A stretch of DNA of 39,188 nucleotides from Gemmatimonadota bacterium (lineage in GTDB: Bacteria; Gemmatimonadota; Gemmatimonadetes; Gemmatimonadales; GWC2-71-9), in NCBI GenBank assembly GCA_020351775.1, contig CP070666.1, forward strand, positions 1,970,786-2,009,973, given 5' to 3'. The notes under the pieces were generated by a model that was not told where the DNA came from, did not search any database, and was given only the letters and a program-made list of their open reading frames with translations. The translations under genes were made by a program, and so were the position numbers. Positions 17,679 to 24,315 of this stretch are shown here, piece by piece. The number at the start of each line of letters is the position of its first letter. The stretch's first letter is position 1.

Positions 17679-18521
17679 ATGAGCACGCACTTCCTCGTCG
17701 TTTCGAACCCACCGCACGGAACGGTGGATGCTGCCGGCGCCGCGGCTCACTTCGGCCTGACGCCGGCTGAAGCTCGCATGAAGGCGAATTTCCCTGCTCC
17801 GGAGATCTGGCTCGCCGGCTCCGATCGGCGGAGAATGGAGGCGGTACAGTCAGCGCTCGGAGATTGCGGGCTGAGCACCGTCGTGATCGCTGGTCAGGAT
17901 CTGGTAACCGTACCGGAGCGGAAGGTAGTGCAGTCGTTCTCGATGGAGGACTCGTGTATCGCGATGAGGAGCGGCGAGGGGGAATTCACGGTGGACTACG
18001 ATGCGCCGGTTGCTGGGGTGTACTGCAAACCGGCCGCGGATGTGTTCATGGGAGGGCGCAAGGGAGCAGATCTGGCCGGTGATCTGGGCCGTCCCAGTTC
18101 GAGTGTAATGCTCGACCGTATGAGCAGGTCTGGGTCATCAGGCGCGATCCAGTCGGAGACGGCGGCCGAAGCTTTCCTCGATCTTTTCGCGCCGCTGAAT
18201 GGTGGGGAGGCTCGCTGGTCGCTCATCGCCGGCGCGACAGACTTTTCGTCCCTTCAGAGCGTCGGACGAGACCCGCTCCACGCGCTGGTAACGGAGTGCG
18301 AGCGCGCCTTCTCAGCGCTATCGCTGGATCGACGGCTTGAGAACGTGCGTGTCAGGGCGCGGGTGGTAGTGGGACAGCTGTCAGCCCACCAGGAACAGCG
18401 CAAGCTGTTCTCATTCGGATCGCTAGCACTCGCAAAACTGCTGGATGAGATTTCCCCCGATCTTCACGACCTCACGCAAAGCGAGCTTGGATCGCGACTT
18501 TCCTATCTGATGAGGCCATAG
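17679..18521 (+). CDS. Protein of unknown function with possible bL12-CTD-like N-terminal domain
   Basis: The 280-residue protein begins MSTHFLVVSNPPHGTVDA. Residues 12-75 (AAHFGLTPAEARMKANFPAPEIW, then RRRMEAVQSALGDCGLSTVVI) follow the alpha-beta pattern of a ribosomal bL12 C-terminal-like domain, in which a helix of the type LTPAEAR is followed by strands. This resemblance is an impression from the pattern, not a tested match. The central part has VERKVV-like charged strands and a flexible Ser/Gly stretch near 145-160, and the C-terminal 110 residues are helical. No signal or membrane segment is seen. I chose ATG 17679, ten residues inside the open frame, where the protein-like sequence begins. 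Confidence 0.55.
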   Translation: MSTHFLVVSNPPHGTVDAAGAAAHFGLTPAEARMKANFPAPEIWLAGSDRRRMEAVQSALGDCGLSTVVIAGQDLVTVPERKVVQSFSMEDSCIAMRSGEGEFTVDYDAPVAGVYCKPAADVFMGGRKGADLAGDLGRPSSSVMLDRMSRSGSSGAIQSETAAEAFLDLFAPLNGGEARWSLIAGATDFSSLQSVGRDPLHALVTECERAFSALSLDRRLENVRVRARVVVGQLSAHQEQRKLFSFGSLALAKLLDEISPDLHDLTQSELGSRLSYLMRP

Positions 18522-18573
18522 CCGCCCTGCCACCGCGATCTGCGACATGGCTCCTTGGCAGACATCGTTGGTG

Positions 18574-18598
18574 GTAGGTCCAAATCCTACAGGATCCA
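18574..18598 (+). other. tRNA T-arm-like sequence, not a complete tRNA
   Basis: GTAGG (18574-18578), a 7-base loop TCCAAAT and CCTAC (18586-18590) form a perfect T-arm look-alike, followed by AGGATCC and A as in a tRNA 3' end. No matching 5' acceptor strand (GGATCCT) or anticodon arm lies upstream, so it is not a working tRNA gene; it could be a relic or chance. Confidence 0.25.
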
Positions 18599-18626
18599 TT
18601 CTCTGGTTCAGTATCTTCGTGTTGCC

Positions 18627-19622
18627 ATGCCTGAACTAGCCAAACGAATATTTGCCCTGCCCATCCTTATCCTGCTGCCTGCCGTTTTCTGCCAGTACGG
18701 CTGCTCGAGAAGAACCGTTGGCCACCCGGAGGTCGTCCTCAATACGCCGGGCCTGGTGGCGTTCTGGACGTTCGGTGAAGCAGCCGGCCAGGATCGCGCG
18801 TCCATCGGCGGCCGGCAGCAGCATGCGCTGATAGAGGTCGGAGGGCCCATCGAGCGGTCGGCGGGTGGTCCTTTTTCCGGGTTTTCAGCGTCGCTGAACG
18901 GTAGACAGTATTTCTCGATCCCTCATGAGGAGACCGGCGATCTGAACATCTGCGGCCCAGAGGCACAGGTATCGATGTTTGCGGTCGTGCGCCTCACGGA
19001 CCTCAACCAAAGCCGCACCATCGCCGGAATGTGGAACGAGGGCGGAGGCGCATACGATGACGCGGGAACCCGCCAGTACGCCCTGCTCATGAACATGCCC
19101 ACCTATGGCGGCCCACGGCAGCTGACGCCTCATATTTCCAGCGAAGGCGGCCTAACCGTCAGAGCTGACGGCACCAAATTCCCCTGGTGCGCGGACTATG
19201 CCGCTACGCGCCGGGAGGTGCCGGAGGAGGAATGGTGCACCCTGGCCTTCACCTATGACGGTGTCTATATCAAGGCCTACATCAACGGCGTACTCGAGCA
19301 CCGGGAGCTCGACCCGGTCGCTGACCGACGCGACGACCCCTACTTCACCCGGGAAGGTCCTGGTGGCCGGGACCGCGGCATGAACCCCTATTACCACGGC
19401 CGGGGGATCTTCTGCTATGATCCCGCTCTCCACGCCGATTTCAAACCGGGAGGCGGCGCTGACTTCACGGTGGGCGCGCGCTACGCAGAAGGCTCCATAC
19501 TGAGTGAAGCGTCGATCGGGCAATTCGGGGGGCTGGCGGTCTTCAACCGCGCCCTGACAGATGCAGAAGTTCTGGCGCTACACCGAGCAGCCCGGATGGA
19601 GAAGTTGCAGAGCCCGGAATAG
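18627..19622 (+). CDS. LamG-like (concanavalin A fold) surface protein, probable lipoprotein
   Basis: The 331-residue protein starts with a hydrophobic signal ([17 protein letters not shown]) ending near C26. The -3 to -1 residues QYG are atypical for a lipobox, so it may be secreted rather than lipidated. The rest fits a LamG/jellyroll domain: [59 protein letters not shown] and [19 protein letters not shown] are all typical strands of that fold. Such domains bind carbohydrates or proteins at the cell surface. I chose ATG 18627; the frame is open to 18555, but the signal begins here. It is next to the repeat arrays and shows no partner gene. Confidence 0.75.
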   Translation: MPELAKRIFALPILILLPAVFCQYGCSRRTVGHPEVVLNTPGLVAFWTFGEAAGQDRASIGGRQQHALIEVGGPIERSAGGPFSGFSASLNGRQYFSIPHEETGDLNICGPEAQVSMFAVVRLTDLNQSRTIAGMWNEGGGAYDDAGTRQYALLMNMPTYGGPRQLTPHISSEGGLTVRADGTKFPWCADYAATRREVPEEEWCTLAFTYDGVYIKAYINGVLEHRELDPVADRRDDPYFTREGPGGRDRGMNPYYHGRGIFCYDPALHADFKPGGGADFTVGARYAEGSILSEASIGQFGGLAVFNRALTDAEVLALHRAARMEKLQSPE

Positions 19623-19711
19623 GGTAAGCGAAGACCTCTCTACCCGGCACATCTCGCGACATCAAGCATAGGGTACCTCCTTGTGAGGTGTGAAGCAGGG
19701 ATCCAACGTGA

Positions 19712-19755
19712 TTCGCCGGCCACACCCCGCCATATGGCACGTAGGCGCCGGCGAA
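19712..19755. repeat. 9-bp inverted repeat downstream of the LamG-like gene
   Basis: TTCGCCGGC (19712-19720) and GCCGGCGAA (19747-19755) pair perfectly around 26 bases. It lies between the LamG-like gene and the first repeat array and may form a transcript hairpin, but no T run follows. Confidence 0.4.
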
Positions 19756-19813
19756 ACCACGACATACGGCCGGCAAGTCAGGAAATGCGAGGAAAAGAGA
19801 GGCCATACCCGGC

Positions 19814-20088
19814 CGCAAACGATGTTGCGGGGCCGCAAAGGATGTTTGCACGGCTACACACGCTGTTTGCAGGCCTGCAATGGCCGTGTGCAAAGCGTCC
19901 CAACGCCTGTGTAACGTTGCAAACGACATGTGCAAGCCCGTCAGGGCCGTTTGTACCGTTGCACACACTCGCTGGAACGCTGCATACGGCGTGTGTACGG
20001 TTGCGAAGGCCGTGTGGTGTAACGCTGCAAACGACGATTGTAACCGTGCAAACAGGCGTTGCAGGCGTGCAAACAGCGTTCGGAAATG
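19814..20088. repeat. Array 1: about 13 degenerate 21-bp dyad repeats
   Basis: About 13 units start at 19814, 19834, 19855, 19876, 19898, 19918, 19939, 19960, 19981, 20002, 20026, 20047 and 20068. Most are exactly 21 bp; others are 20, 22 or 24. The rough consensus is TGCAAACG, then about 3 bases, then GTTTGCA and a short CG-rich spacer, so many units carry a dyad of about 7-bp arms. Sequence identity between units is modest while spacing is kept. The frame is open in several directions because 21 is a multiple of 3, but units of 20, 22 and 24 bases break any one reading frame, so I regard it as non-coding. Confidence 0.8.
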
Positions 20089-20419
20089 GGCTTGTCACGG
20101 GATCGTCCTTCCGATGACCAGGCCGATACCCGCGGCACCCACCAAGCCGACGATCGACGGCAGTCTGACGCTGGGCTTCTTCAGTTCCGGGGTCGTGTTC
20201 ACAGGCAGCCCCGAGCGCCGCGCGACCACTACACCACGTTCCTTGATACCCTCACCGATCCCGATGCCGAGTACGAGTGGATGGTGGAGGAGGCACGGGT
20301 GGAGACGGAAAAGCTGGGGAGGGGACGGGAGCGGTGACACAGTGACGCATCCGGCTTCAAACGCGGCCATTTCGCTCGGGAGTGCTCGTGGGGAGGGCGA
20401 TCCCGTGAAACCCGCGCCT
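20089..20419. other. Spacer between the two arrays with possible gene fragments
   Basis: No intact gene is convincing. On the minus strand the stretch 20095-20215 would encode a tail ending in a hydrophobic segment (SIVGLVGAAGIGLVIG). On the plus strand 20228-20340 would encode DHYTTFLDTLTDPDAEYEW and an acidic helix before a stop. Both have coding-like third positions, yet neither has a credible start or a full domain, so they may be fragments of broken genes. Confidence 0.3.
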
Positions 20420-20628
20420 TGGTCCGCGGATAAAGGGCTTGCGGCCACGGACTCCAGGGTTTGGGCCGTGGACATCAGCCATTTGTCCGTGGACATCGGA
20501 CGAATGTCCGGGACAACAGACAAATGTCGGTGGACAACAGACAAATGTCGGTGGGCAACAGACGAATGTCCGTCGACAACAGACGAATGTCCGCGGACAT
20601 CGTCCTGATGTCGGTGGCCCCAGGCCCA
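20420..20628. repeat. Array 2: about 10 21-bp dyad repeats
   Basis: Ten units start at 20420, 20441, 20462, 20483, 20504, 20524, 20545, 20566, 20587 and 20608; all are 21 bp except the fifth, which is 20. The clearest units read ATGTCCGTGGACA followed by ACAGACAA, with the palindrome TGTCC-GT-GGACA inside. The middle units are nearly identical and both ends decay, as in an array that grew from the centre. Translation would give heptads such as MSVDNRQ, but the 20-bp unit shifts the frame, which argues against coding. Confidence 0.85.
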
Positions 20629-20844
20629 TCGTCCTCGGCGCGAAGGTGCACATACTGCGGATTCGGCATCGAGACAGTCCTTCAGGTCGCTCACCTCGCA
20701 GGGCACAAAACCGAGGCCGGTTACAGGCGGCACCCTATCCTGGCCGAGCCGGACCTGCTGGAGCGTGCCGCCAAGCTGGACACACTCACGGAGACGCACC
20801 CGATCGCAGGCACATCGACGCATATGAGAGGGCTAGGGGCGAGT
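20629..20844 (+). pseudogene. Possible fragment with an HNH/zinc-finger-like motif
   Basis: Right after array 2 the plus strand encodes RRCTYCGFGIETVLQVAHL and then a helical stretch LAEPDLLERAAKLDTLTE, with GC-rich third positions. CTYCG followed by a V-x-H at about 12 residues resembles the first half of an HNH nuclease or a zinc finger, but the second Cys pair and a start codon are missing, and the frame runs on without a stop through the terminator into the tRNA. I read it as a degraded remnant; chance is a real alternative. Confidence 0.25.
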
Positions 20845-20867
20845 GACGACCCTGCACACAAACGAAG

Positions 20868-20891
20868 AAAGCCGCGTCAGAACGCGGCTTT
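20868..20891 (-). terminator. Terminator of the tRNA-Phe gene
   Basis: On the minus strand AAAGCCGCGT and ACGCGGCTTT form a 10-bp stem with a 4-base loop, a few bases after the tRNA 3' end and followed by a T-containing tail. The plus strand also ends in TTTT, so it could work both ways. Confidence 0.75.
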
Positions 20892-20896
20892 TGGCA

Positions 20897-20969
20897 TGGC
20901 CAGGGACGGAATTGAACCGCCGACACGAGGATTTTCAGTCCCCTGCTCTACCAACTGAGCTACCTGGCC
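20897..20969 (-). tRNA. tRNA-Phe (GAA)
   Basis: The minus strand folds as a complete 73-base tRNA. The acceptor arms GGCCAGG and CCTGGCC pair fully, the D arm is GCTC-AGTTGGTA-GAGC, the anticodon loop CTGAAAA holds GAA with stem GGGGA/TCCTC, and the T loop is TTCAATT. CCA is not encoded and must be added after transcription. A terminator hairpin follows directly. I saw no duplicated tRNA end in the window, so it does not look like the junction of an integrated element. Confidence 0.97.
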
Positions 20970-21035
20970 CGGGGGAAGAAATGTATATGGGACGGTCGGA
21001 GGCGGTAAGTGTGCGGCCGGAGCGGCGGGTCCGCT

Positions 21036-21503
21036 CTAGCCTCGGGCACGGGCGTCGCGAAACCGCTTGAGCTTGGGTGCGTCCGGATACCGCTCCAATA
21101 CGAGATCAACCACGCGTCGAGCCCGCTCCGGGTCCTTCTTCACCGTGCGATAGATCTCCTCCAGCCTGATCGCGGCGTTGATCTCGACCCGGGGTGAAGC
21201 CCCACGCTCCAGATGACCCTCCAGGAACCTGATCGTGTCCTCCAAGGTGGGCCGCACACCCGCAGGGGGCGAAGTGAGGGCGCCGCCTGCGAACACCGAC
21301 ATCAGCCAGTCACCGACAGGCAGGAAGACATGCTCCAGGAGTAGATCCCAGCCCCACCAGATCAATCCGCACGTGCCCGATACGACGAACCAGCGGGGAT
21401 CCTCCCTCACCAAGACCGCCACCAGGAACGTACCCACCGTGGCAGTTCCGAATATCACCCGTACCGCCGTTGCGACTCTCGGTTGAGAGTACGGTCTACG
21501 CAT
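21036..21503 (-). CDS. Small inner-membrane protein with C-terminal helical (TPR-like) domain
   Basis: The 155-residue protein has two hydrophobic segments near residues 13-31 (AVRVIFGTATVGTFLVAVL) and 37-57 (WFVVSGTCGLIWWGWDLLL). A cytoplasmic-looking part follows, with TLEDTIRFLEGHLERG, then INAAIRLEEIYRTVKKDPERARRVVDLVLERYPDAPKL, whose helix pair resembles a single TPR unit. The function is unknown. The start at ATG 21503 has no clear ribosome site. It lies upstream of tRNA-Phe on the same strand with a 66-base gap, and co-transcription is possible. Confidence 0.65.
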   Translation of the reverse strand: MRRPYSQPRVATAVRVIFGTATVGTFLVAVLVREDPRWFVVSGTCGLIWWGWDLLLEHVFLPVGDWLMSVFAGGALTSPPAGVRPTLEDTIRFLEGHLERGASPRVEINAAIRLEEIYRTVKKDPERARRVVDLVLERYPDAPKLKRFRDARARG

Positions 21504-21613
21504 CAGGTCGTGTCTAATCCGGACTGTGTCATGACCAAGCTCTCCCTGGTCAGCCTCAGGGCCCCGAATGCCTATTCCTATGCAACTCCGACCTGTCGGG
21601 CAAGTGCGGGCTG

Positions 21614-21631
21614 GCTGACCGCCCGGTCAGC
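21614..21631. promoter_or_regulatory. Palindromic operator candidate
   Basis: GCTGACCG-CC-CGGTCAGC is a perfect 8-bp-arm palindrome in the divergent region between the membrane protein and the DUF4177-like gene. A second pair, TGACCA and TGGTCA, lies about 70-90 bases to the left, so four TGACC/GGTCA half-sites fall within 100 bases. A regulator-binding role is an inference. Confidence 0.4.
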
Positions 21632-21748
21632 AGGTTTGAGGATTTGTCTTCTTGTGGTATCGTACGCTCACCAGGAACGCGGAGCGCAGCTACCGCCTGT
21701 CATGTGGCTGCATTCATCGAATCCCTCAGATCCAACGGAGATCGAGGC

Positions 21749-21916
21749 ATGAAACAGTACCAGGTTGCCATCGTGAGACTGCAGCATAAATCACAGGAAG
21801 ACGAGGAGACACTGACCGATCTCCTGAACGAGCGCACTCGCATGGGATGGCAGTACCATTCGCTCACCAAGATCGACCACGACCGAATGGCGACGGTGTT
21901 CGAGAGGGAGGCGTGA
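21749..21916 (+). CDS. DUF4177-like small protein
   Basis: A 55-residue protein whose pattern, MKQYQVAIVRL, then ETLTDLLNERTRMGWQYHSL and finally MATVFERE, matches the DUF4177 layout: a strand, a helix ending in the GW pair, and a closing VF-x-RE strand. The biochemical role of this family is not established. GGAG lies 8 bases before the ATG and fixes the start; the frame is open upstream, but the sequence there is not protein-like. The Nudix gene follows on the same strand. Confidence 0.7.
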   Translation: MKQYQVAIVRLQHKSQEDEETLTDLLNERTRMGWQYHSLTKIDHDRMATVFEREA

Positions 21917-22068
21917 CTGTCCACGGCAGCCCGAGCCACCCTGAGTCCAGCGGACGCGAGCCCCGATACCTACCGAGGTCGCCACAGCCGGCAGCGGGTG
22001 AGATGGACCATGATGGTAACAGCGAAGCGACGTGCCCCCACGACCGCGCGGCCGGCAGGACAACCCCG

Positions 22069-22629
22069 ATGAACAGTCAGGACTCTGGCAGCCGCGTCTC
22101 ATCAGACCGGGTCTACGACGGTAGGATGGTCAAGGTAGACGTCGACGTGGTCAAGGCGCCCGATGGCTCCGAACTGCGACTCGAGATGGTTCGGCACCCC
22201 GGGGCAGCCGCTGTTGTACCGTTGCTCTCCGACCCGGGAGCTCAAGACCCCTGCATCCTCTTGATACGGCAATACCGCTACGCAGCCGACGGAGTCATCT
22301 GGGAGATCCCGGCTGGCGTGCTGGAGCCAGGTGAGGCCCCAATCGATTGCGCCCGGCGTGAGTTACTGGAAGAGGTGGGTGCCACCGCCCGGGAGTTGAG
22401 CCACCTCACGACCATCTACACGACCCCAGGCTTCACCGACGAACGAATCCACCTGTTTCTCGCCACCGGCATCTCGGTGGGAACAGCACGCCATGAACAG
22501 GACGAGTTCATTGAGGTCGAGGTACGTCCGATATCCAAGGTCCTCGAGATGATCCGGGACGGTGACATCGTCGACAGCAAGTCCATCACCGCCCTCCTGT
22601 TCACCGCCGGCTTCCACCTGGGTCTGTAG
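22069..22629 (+). CDS. Nudix hydrolase, ADP-ribose pyrophosphatase-like
   Basis: The 186-residue enzyme should split ADP-ribose or a related nucleoside diphosphate-X compound with Mg2+. It holds a canonical Nudix box with G83, E89, R97-E98 and E101-E102-x-G104 in the order G-x5-E-x7-REL-x-EE-x-G. Just before it, IRQYRYAADGVIWEIPAG is typical of the ADP-ribose pyrophosphatase subgroup, and YTTPGFTDERIHLF after the box continues the match. I chose ATG 22069 because AGGA lies 8 bases upstream; the frame is open back to 21847, but those residues are not protein-like. Exact substrate choice cannot be read from the sequence. Confidence 0.88.
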   Translation: MNSQDSGSRVSSDRVYDGRMVKVDVDVVKAPDGSELRLEMVRHPGAAAVVPLLSDPGAQDPCILLIRQYRYAADGVIWEIPAGVLEPGEAPIDCARRELLEEVGATARELSHLTTIYTTPGFTDERIHLFLATGISVGTARHEQDEFIEVEVRPISKVLEMIRDGDIVDSKSITALLFTAGFHLGL

Positions 22630-22878
22630 CCACCGTCCTCTGGCAAGGACATTGGACCGATAAAGAGGACACCTGGCACCCGCGCGGCCCACACCAGCTA
22701 AGTCATTAATCGACAATTGGTTAACAGGTTCGAGCCCGCCTGAGATCAGTGGGTATGCTTCCTGCCCCCAGTGGTAGCAACTCGTGGCATCACGTGGAGG
22801 GGGACTAACGAACCTTTTTCGTCAGAATCAGGGGTTCCCGAAGCGTTACAGCGGAGGAGGACCCGGGAGCAGACCAAG

Positions 22879-23526
22879 ATGAGAGCAGTTCTCGAAGACC
22901 CGCGGCGGGCCGTGGCCCAGTCCGCCAAGCCACAGGAGCGTCCCAGTTTCAAGGAGTGGGACGATTCCAAGGTTGTCGCTTCTTATCTTGCGGGAAGCAA
23001 AAGGGCGTTCAACGAGTTGGTCGCAAGGTACCAGCGGCGCCTACTCAATTTCGTCAACCGGACGATCGGAGATCGGGAGCGCGCCGAAGACCTCGTGCAG
23101 GAGGTGTTCATCCGGGTGCATCGGCACATCGCCCGATTCGATCAGTCCAAGAAGTTCTCGACCTGGATCTACACGATTGCCTCGAACCTGGCAAAGAACG
23201 AGCTACGGAATCGGAGCCGCAGCCCGCTGGTCCTGTTTCAGACCATCAAGAAGAACTGGGAGGCGGATCACCGGCCCCTGCAGTTTGAAGATCGCCACCA
23301 GCGGCCGGATGACCTGTACCGCAAGCGGCACCTCAGAGATCTCGTGGACTGGTCGGTGAAGCAGCTTCCAGAACACCACAGGGTGGTATTCGTACTACGG
23401 GAGCTGGAAGGAAAGACGTACGAAGAGATAGCCGAAATCACCAGCTGCAACCTCGGCACCGTAAAAAGCCGGTTGAATAGGGCGCGCAACCGATTCGCCC
23501 AGGTTATCGCGCCCCTGTTGGACTAG
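22879..23526 (+). CDS. ECF-type RNA polymerase sigma factor
   Basis: The 215-residue protein has sigma region 2 (FNELVARYQRRLLNFV, AEDLVQEVFIRVHRHI, FSTWIYTIASNLAKNELR) and region 4 (LPEHHRVVFVLRELEGKT, YEEIAEITSCNLGTVKSR) with no regions 1.1 or 3, so it belongs to the ECF (group 4) class like RpoE. It would direct RNA polymerase to a small stress or envelope regulon. I chose ATG 22879, with GGGAG 9 bases upstream; an extension to 22771 is possible. A zinc-motif anti-sigma factor gene follows on the same strand, the usual pairing. Confidence 0.92.
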   Translation: MRAVLEDPRRAVAQSAKPQERPSFKEWDDSKVVASYLAGSKRAFNELVARYQRRLLNFVNRTIGDRERAEDLVQEVFIRVHRHIARFDQSKKFSTWIYTIASNLAKNELRNRSRSPLVLFQTIKKNWEADHRPLQFEDRHQRPDDLYRKRHLRDLVDWSVKQLPEHHRVVFVLRELEGKTYEEIAEITSCNLGTVKSRLNRARNRFAQVIAPLLD

Positions 23527-23592
23527 CCCCGAGTCGCTCGACCCGGAGAAGACGGCCTGCGCCGTCCCGCCCACTGGCCCCTGACCCTGCTG

Positions 23593-23608
23593 CGGGACCG
23601 GCGTCCCG
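23593..23608 (+). terminator. Hairpin between the sigma and anti-sigma genes
   Basis: CGGGAC (23593-23598) and GTCCCG (23603-23608) pair around a 4-base loop in the 157-base gap. It could reduce read-through, making anti-sigma synthesis partly independent of the sigma gene. No T run follows. Confidence 0.35.
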
Positions 23609-23615
23609 TAGTGGG

Positions 23616-23644
23616 GGAACTTCCTCCTGTTCCGGCGGTACTAT
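23616..23644 (+). promoter_or_regulatory. Candidate ECF-type promoter of the anti-sigma gene
   Basis: GGAACTT (23616-23622) equals the -35 box used by RpoE-like sigma factors. TACTAT (23639-23644) lies 16 bases downstream as a possible -10, and the anti-sigma ATG is about 40 bases further. This would let the sigma factor drive its own inhibitor. The -10 element is not diagnostic, so this is inference. Confidence 0.4.
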
Positions 23645-23683
23645 TGCGCGGTTACACGTTAACGTGGCTACGTTCCGGGTCCC

Positions 23684-24262
23684 ATGCGCTGCGCCGAATT
23701 CCTCCAGCTCTACTCAGAATACCGCGATGGTGCGATCTGCGATCCCGCACTGGAGCGTGAGATAGGGATTCATCTGGCTGACTGCCGTAAGTGCATGGAT
23801 TACGACGCGTACATCTCACGGGGGGTCATGCTGCTCAGGGCAACCAGCGATATCGCACCCTCCCTGCGGTTCACACGTCGCCTCGAGCGGCGGCTGCGCG
23901 ACGAGGTCAAGTCGGCCCAGCGCGGCATCCGGTGGCCCCGGATCGGAGCAGGCGTGATGGCCGTACTTGTGGCCGCCGCTGTCATCACTGCGCTCTCGGG
24001 TAGATCATCGACTTCCAGACAGCGACCGGTGGGGTCACCGGTCGAGCCGGCTGCTGCAAGGATGGAAGTAGCAGCGACCTCTATGCGGTCACTTCCAGCT
24101 CCGCGGGTCGCACGCCAAGCGGCGGGACCACCATTCGTCGCTGCCACCACGGCTGCCGGAACTGTGGATCTGACCGATCGGAGTGTGCCGGCGTTCAGTC
24201 GAGACGTCGCTGCGCACCGACCTCAAGTGTCGTTTGCAGCCTGGGTTTCGCTGCGCCGCTAG
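23684..24262 (+). CDS. Zinc-motif anti-sigma factor, membrane-anchored
   Basis: The 192-residue protein has the anti-sigma motif H-x3-C-x2-C as H30, C34 and C37 (HLADCRKC), which binds zinc and holds the sigma factor. A single transmembrane helix lies near residues 88-105 (GAGVMAVLVAAAVITAL), followed by a Ser/Pro/Ala-rich extracytoplasmic part with no recognised sensor domain. It therefore resembles the zf-HC2/RseA-like regulators that release their sigma factor after membrane-side signalling. It follows the ECF gene with a 157-base gap that holds a hairpin and an ECF-like promoter. Confidence 0.85.
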   Translation: MRCAEFLQLYSEYRDGAICDPALEREIGIHLADCRKCMDYDAYISRGVMLLRATSDIAPSLRFTRRLERRLRDEVKSAQRGIRWPRIGAGVMAVLVAAAVITALSGRSSTSRQRPVGSPVEPAAARMEVAATSMRSLPAPRVARQAAGPPFVAATTAAGTVDLTDRSVPAFSRDVAAHRPQVSFAAWVSLRR

Positions 24263-24315
24263 ACCTGTCAGAACGCACTTTCTTACTCACATTCCGTTCA
24301 CTAACTTCCGCCCAT

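Noticed and set aside
18520..18600. A complete tRNA gene
   Set aside because: Only the T arm is convincing; no anticodon arm or 5' acceptor strand is present.
19814..20628. CRISPR array
   Set aside because: There are no unique spacers between identical repeats, the units are too short, and no cas gene is nearby.
19880..20823. Long open frames running through the repeat arrays on both strands
   Set aside because: They are open because the repeat period is a multiple of three and the units lack stops. Their translations change frame and composition at units of 20, 22 and 24 bases, and no start or domain is credible.
20897..20969. tRNA-Phe as the edge of an integrated island
   Set aside because: I found no second copy of the tRNA 3' end and no integrase gene in the window.
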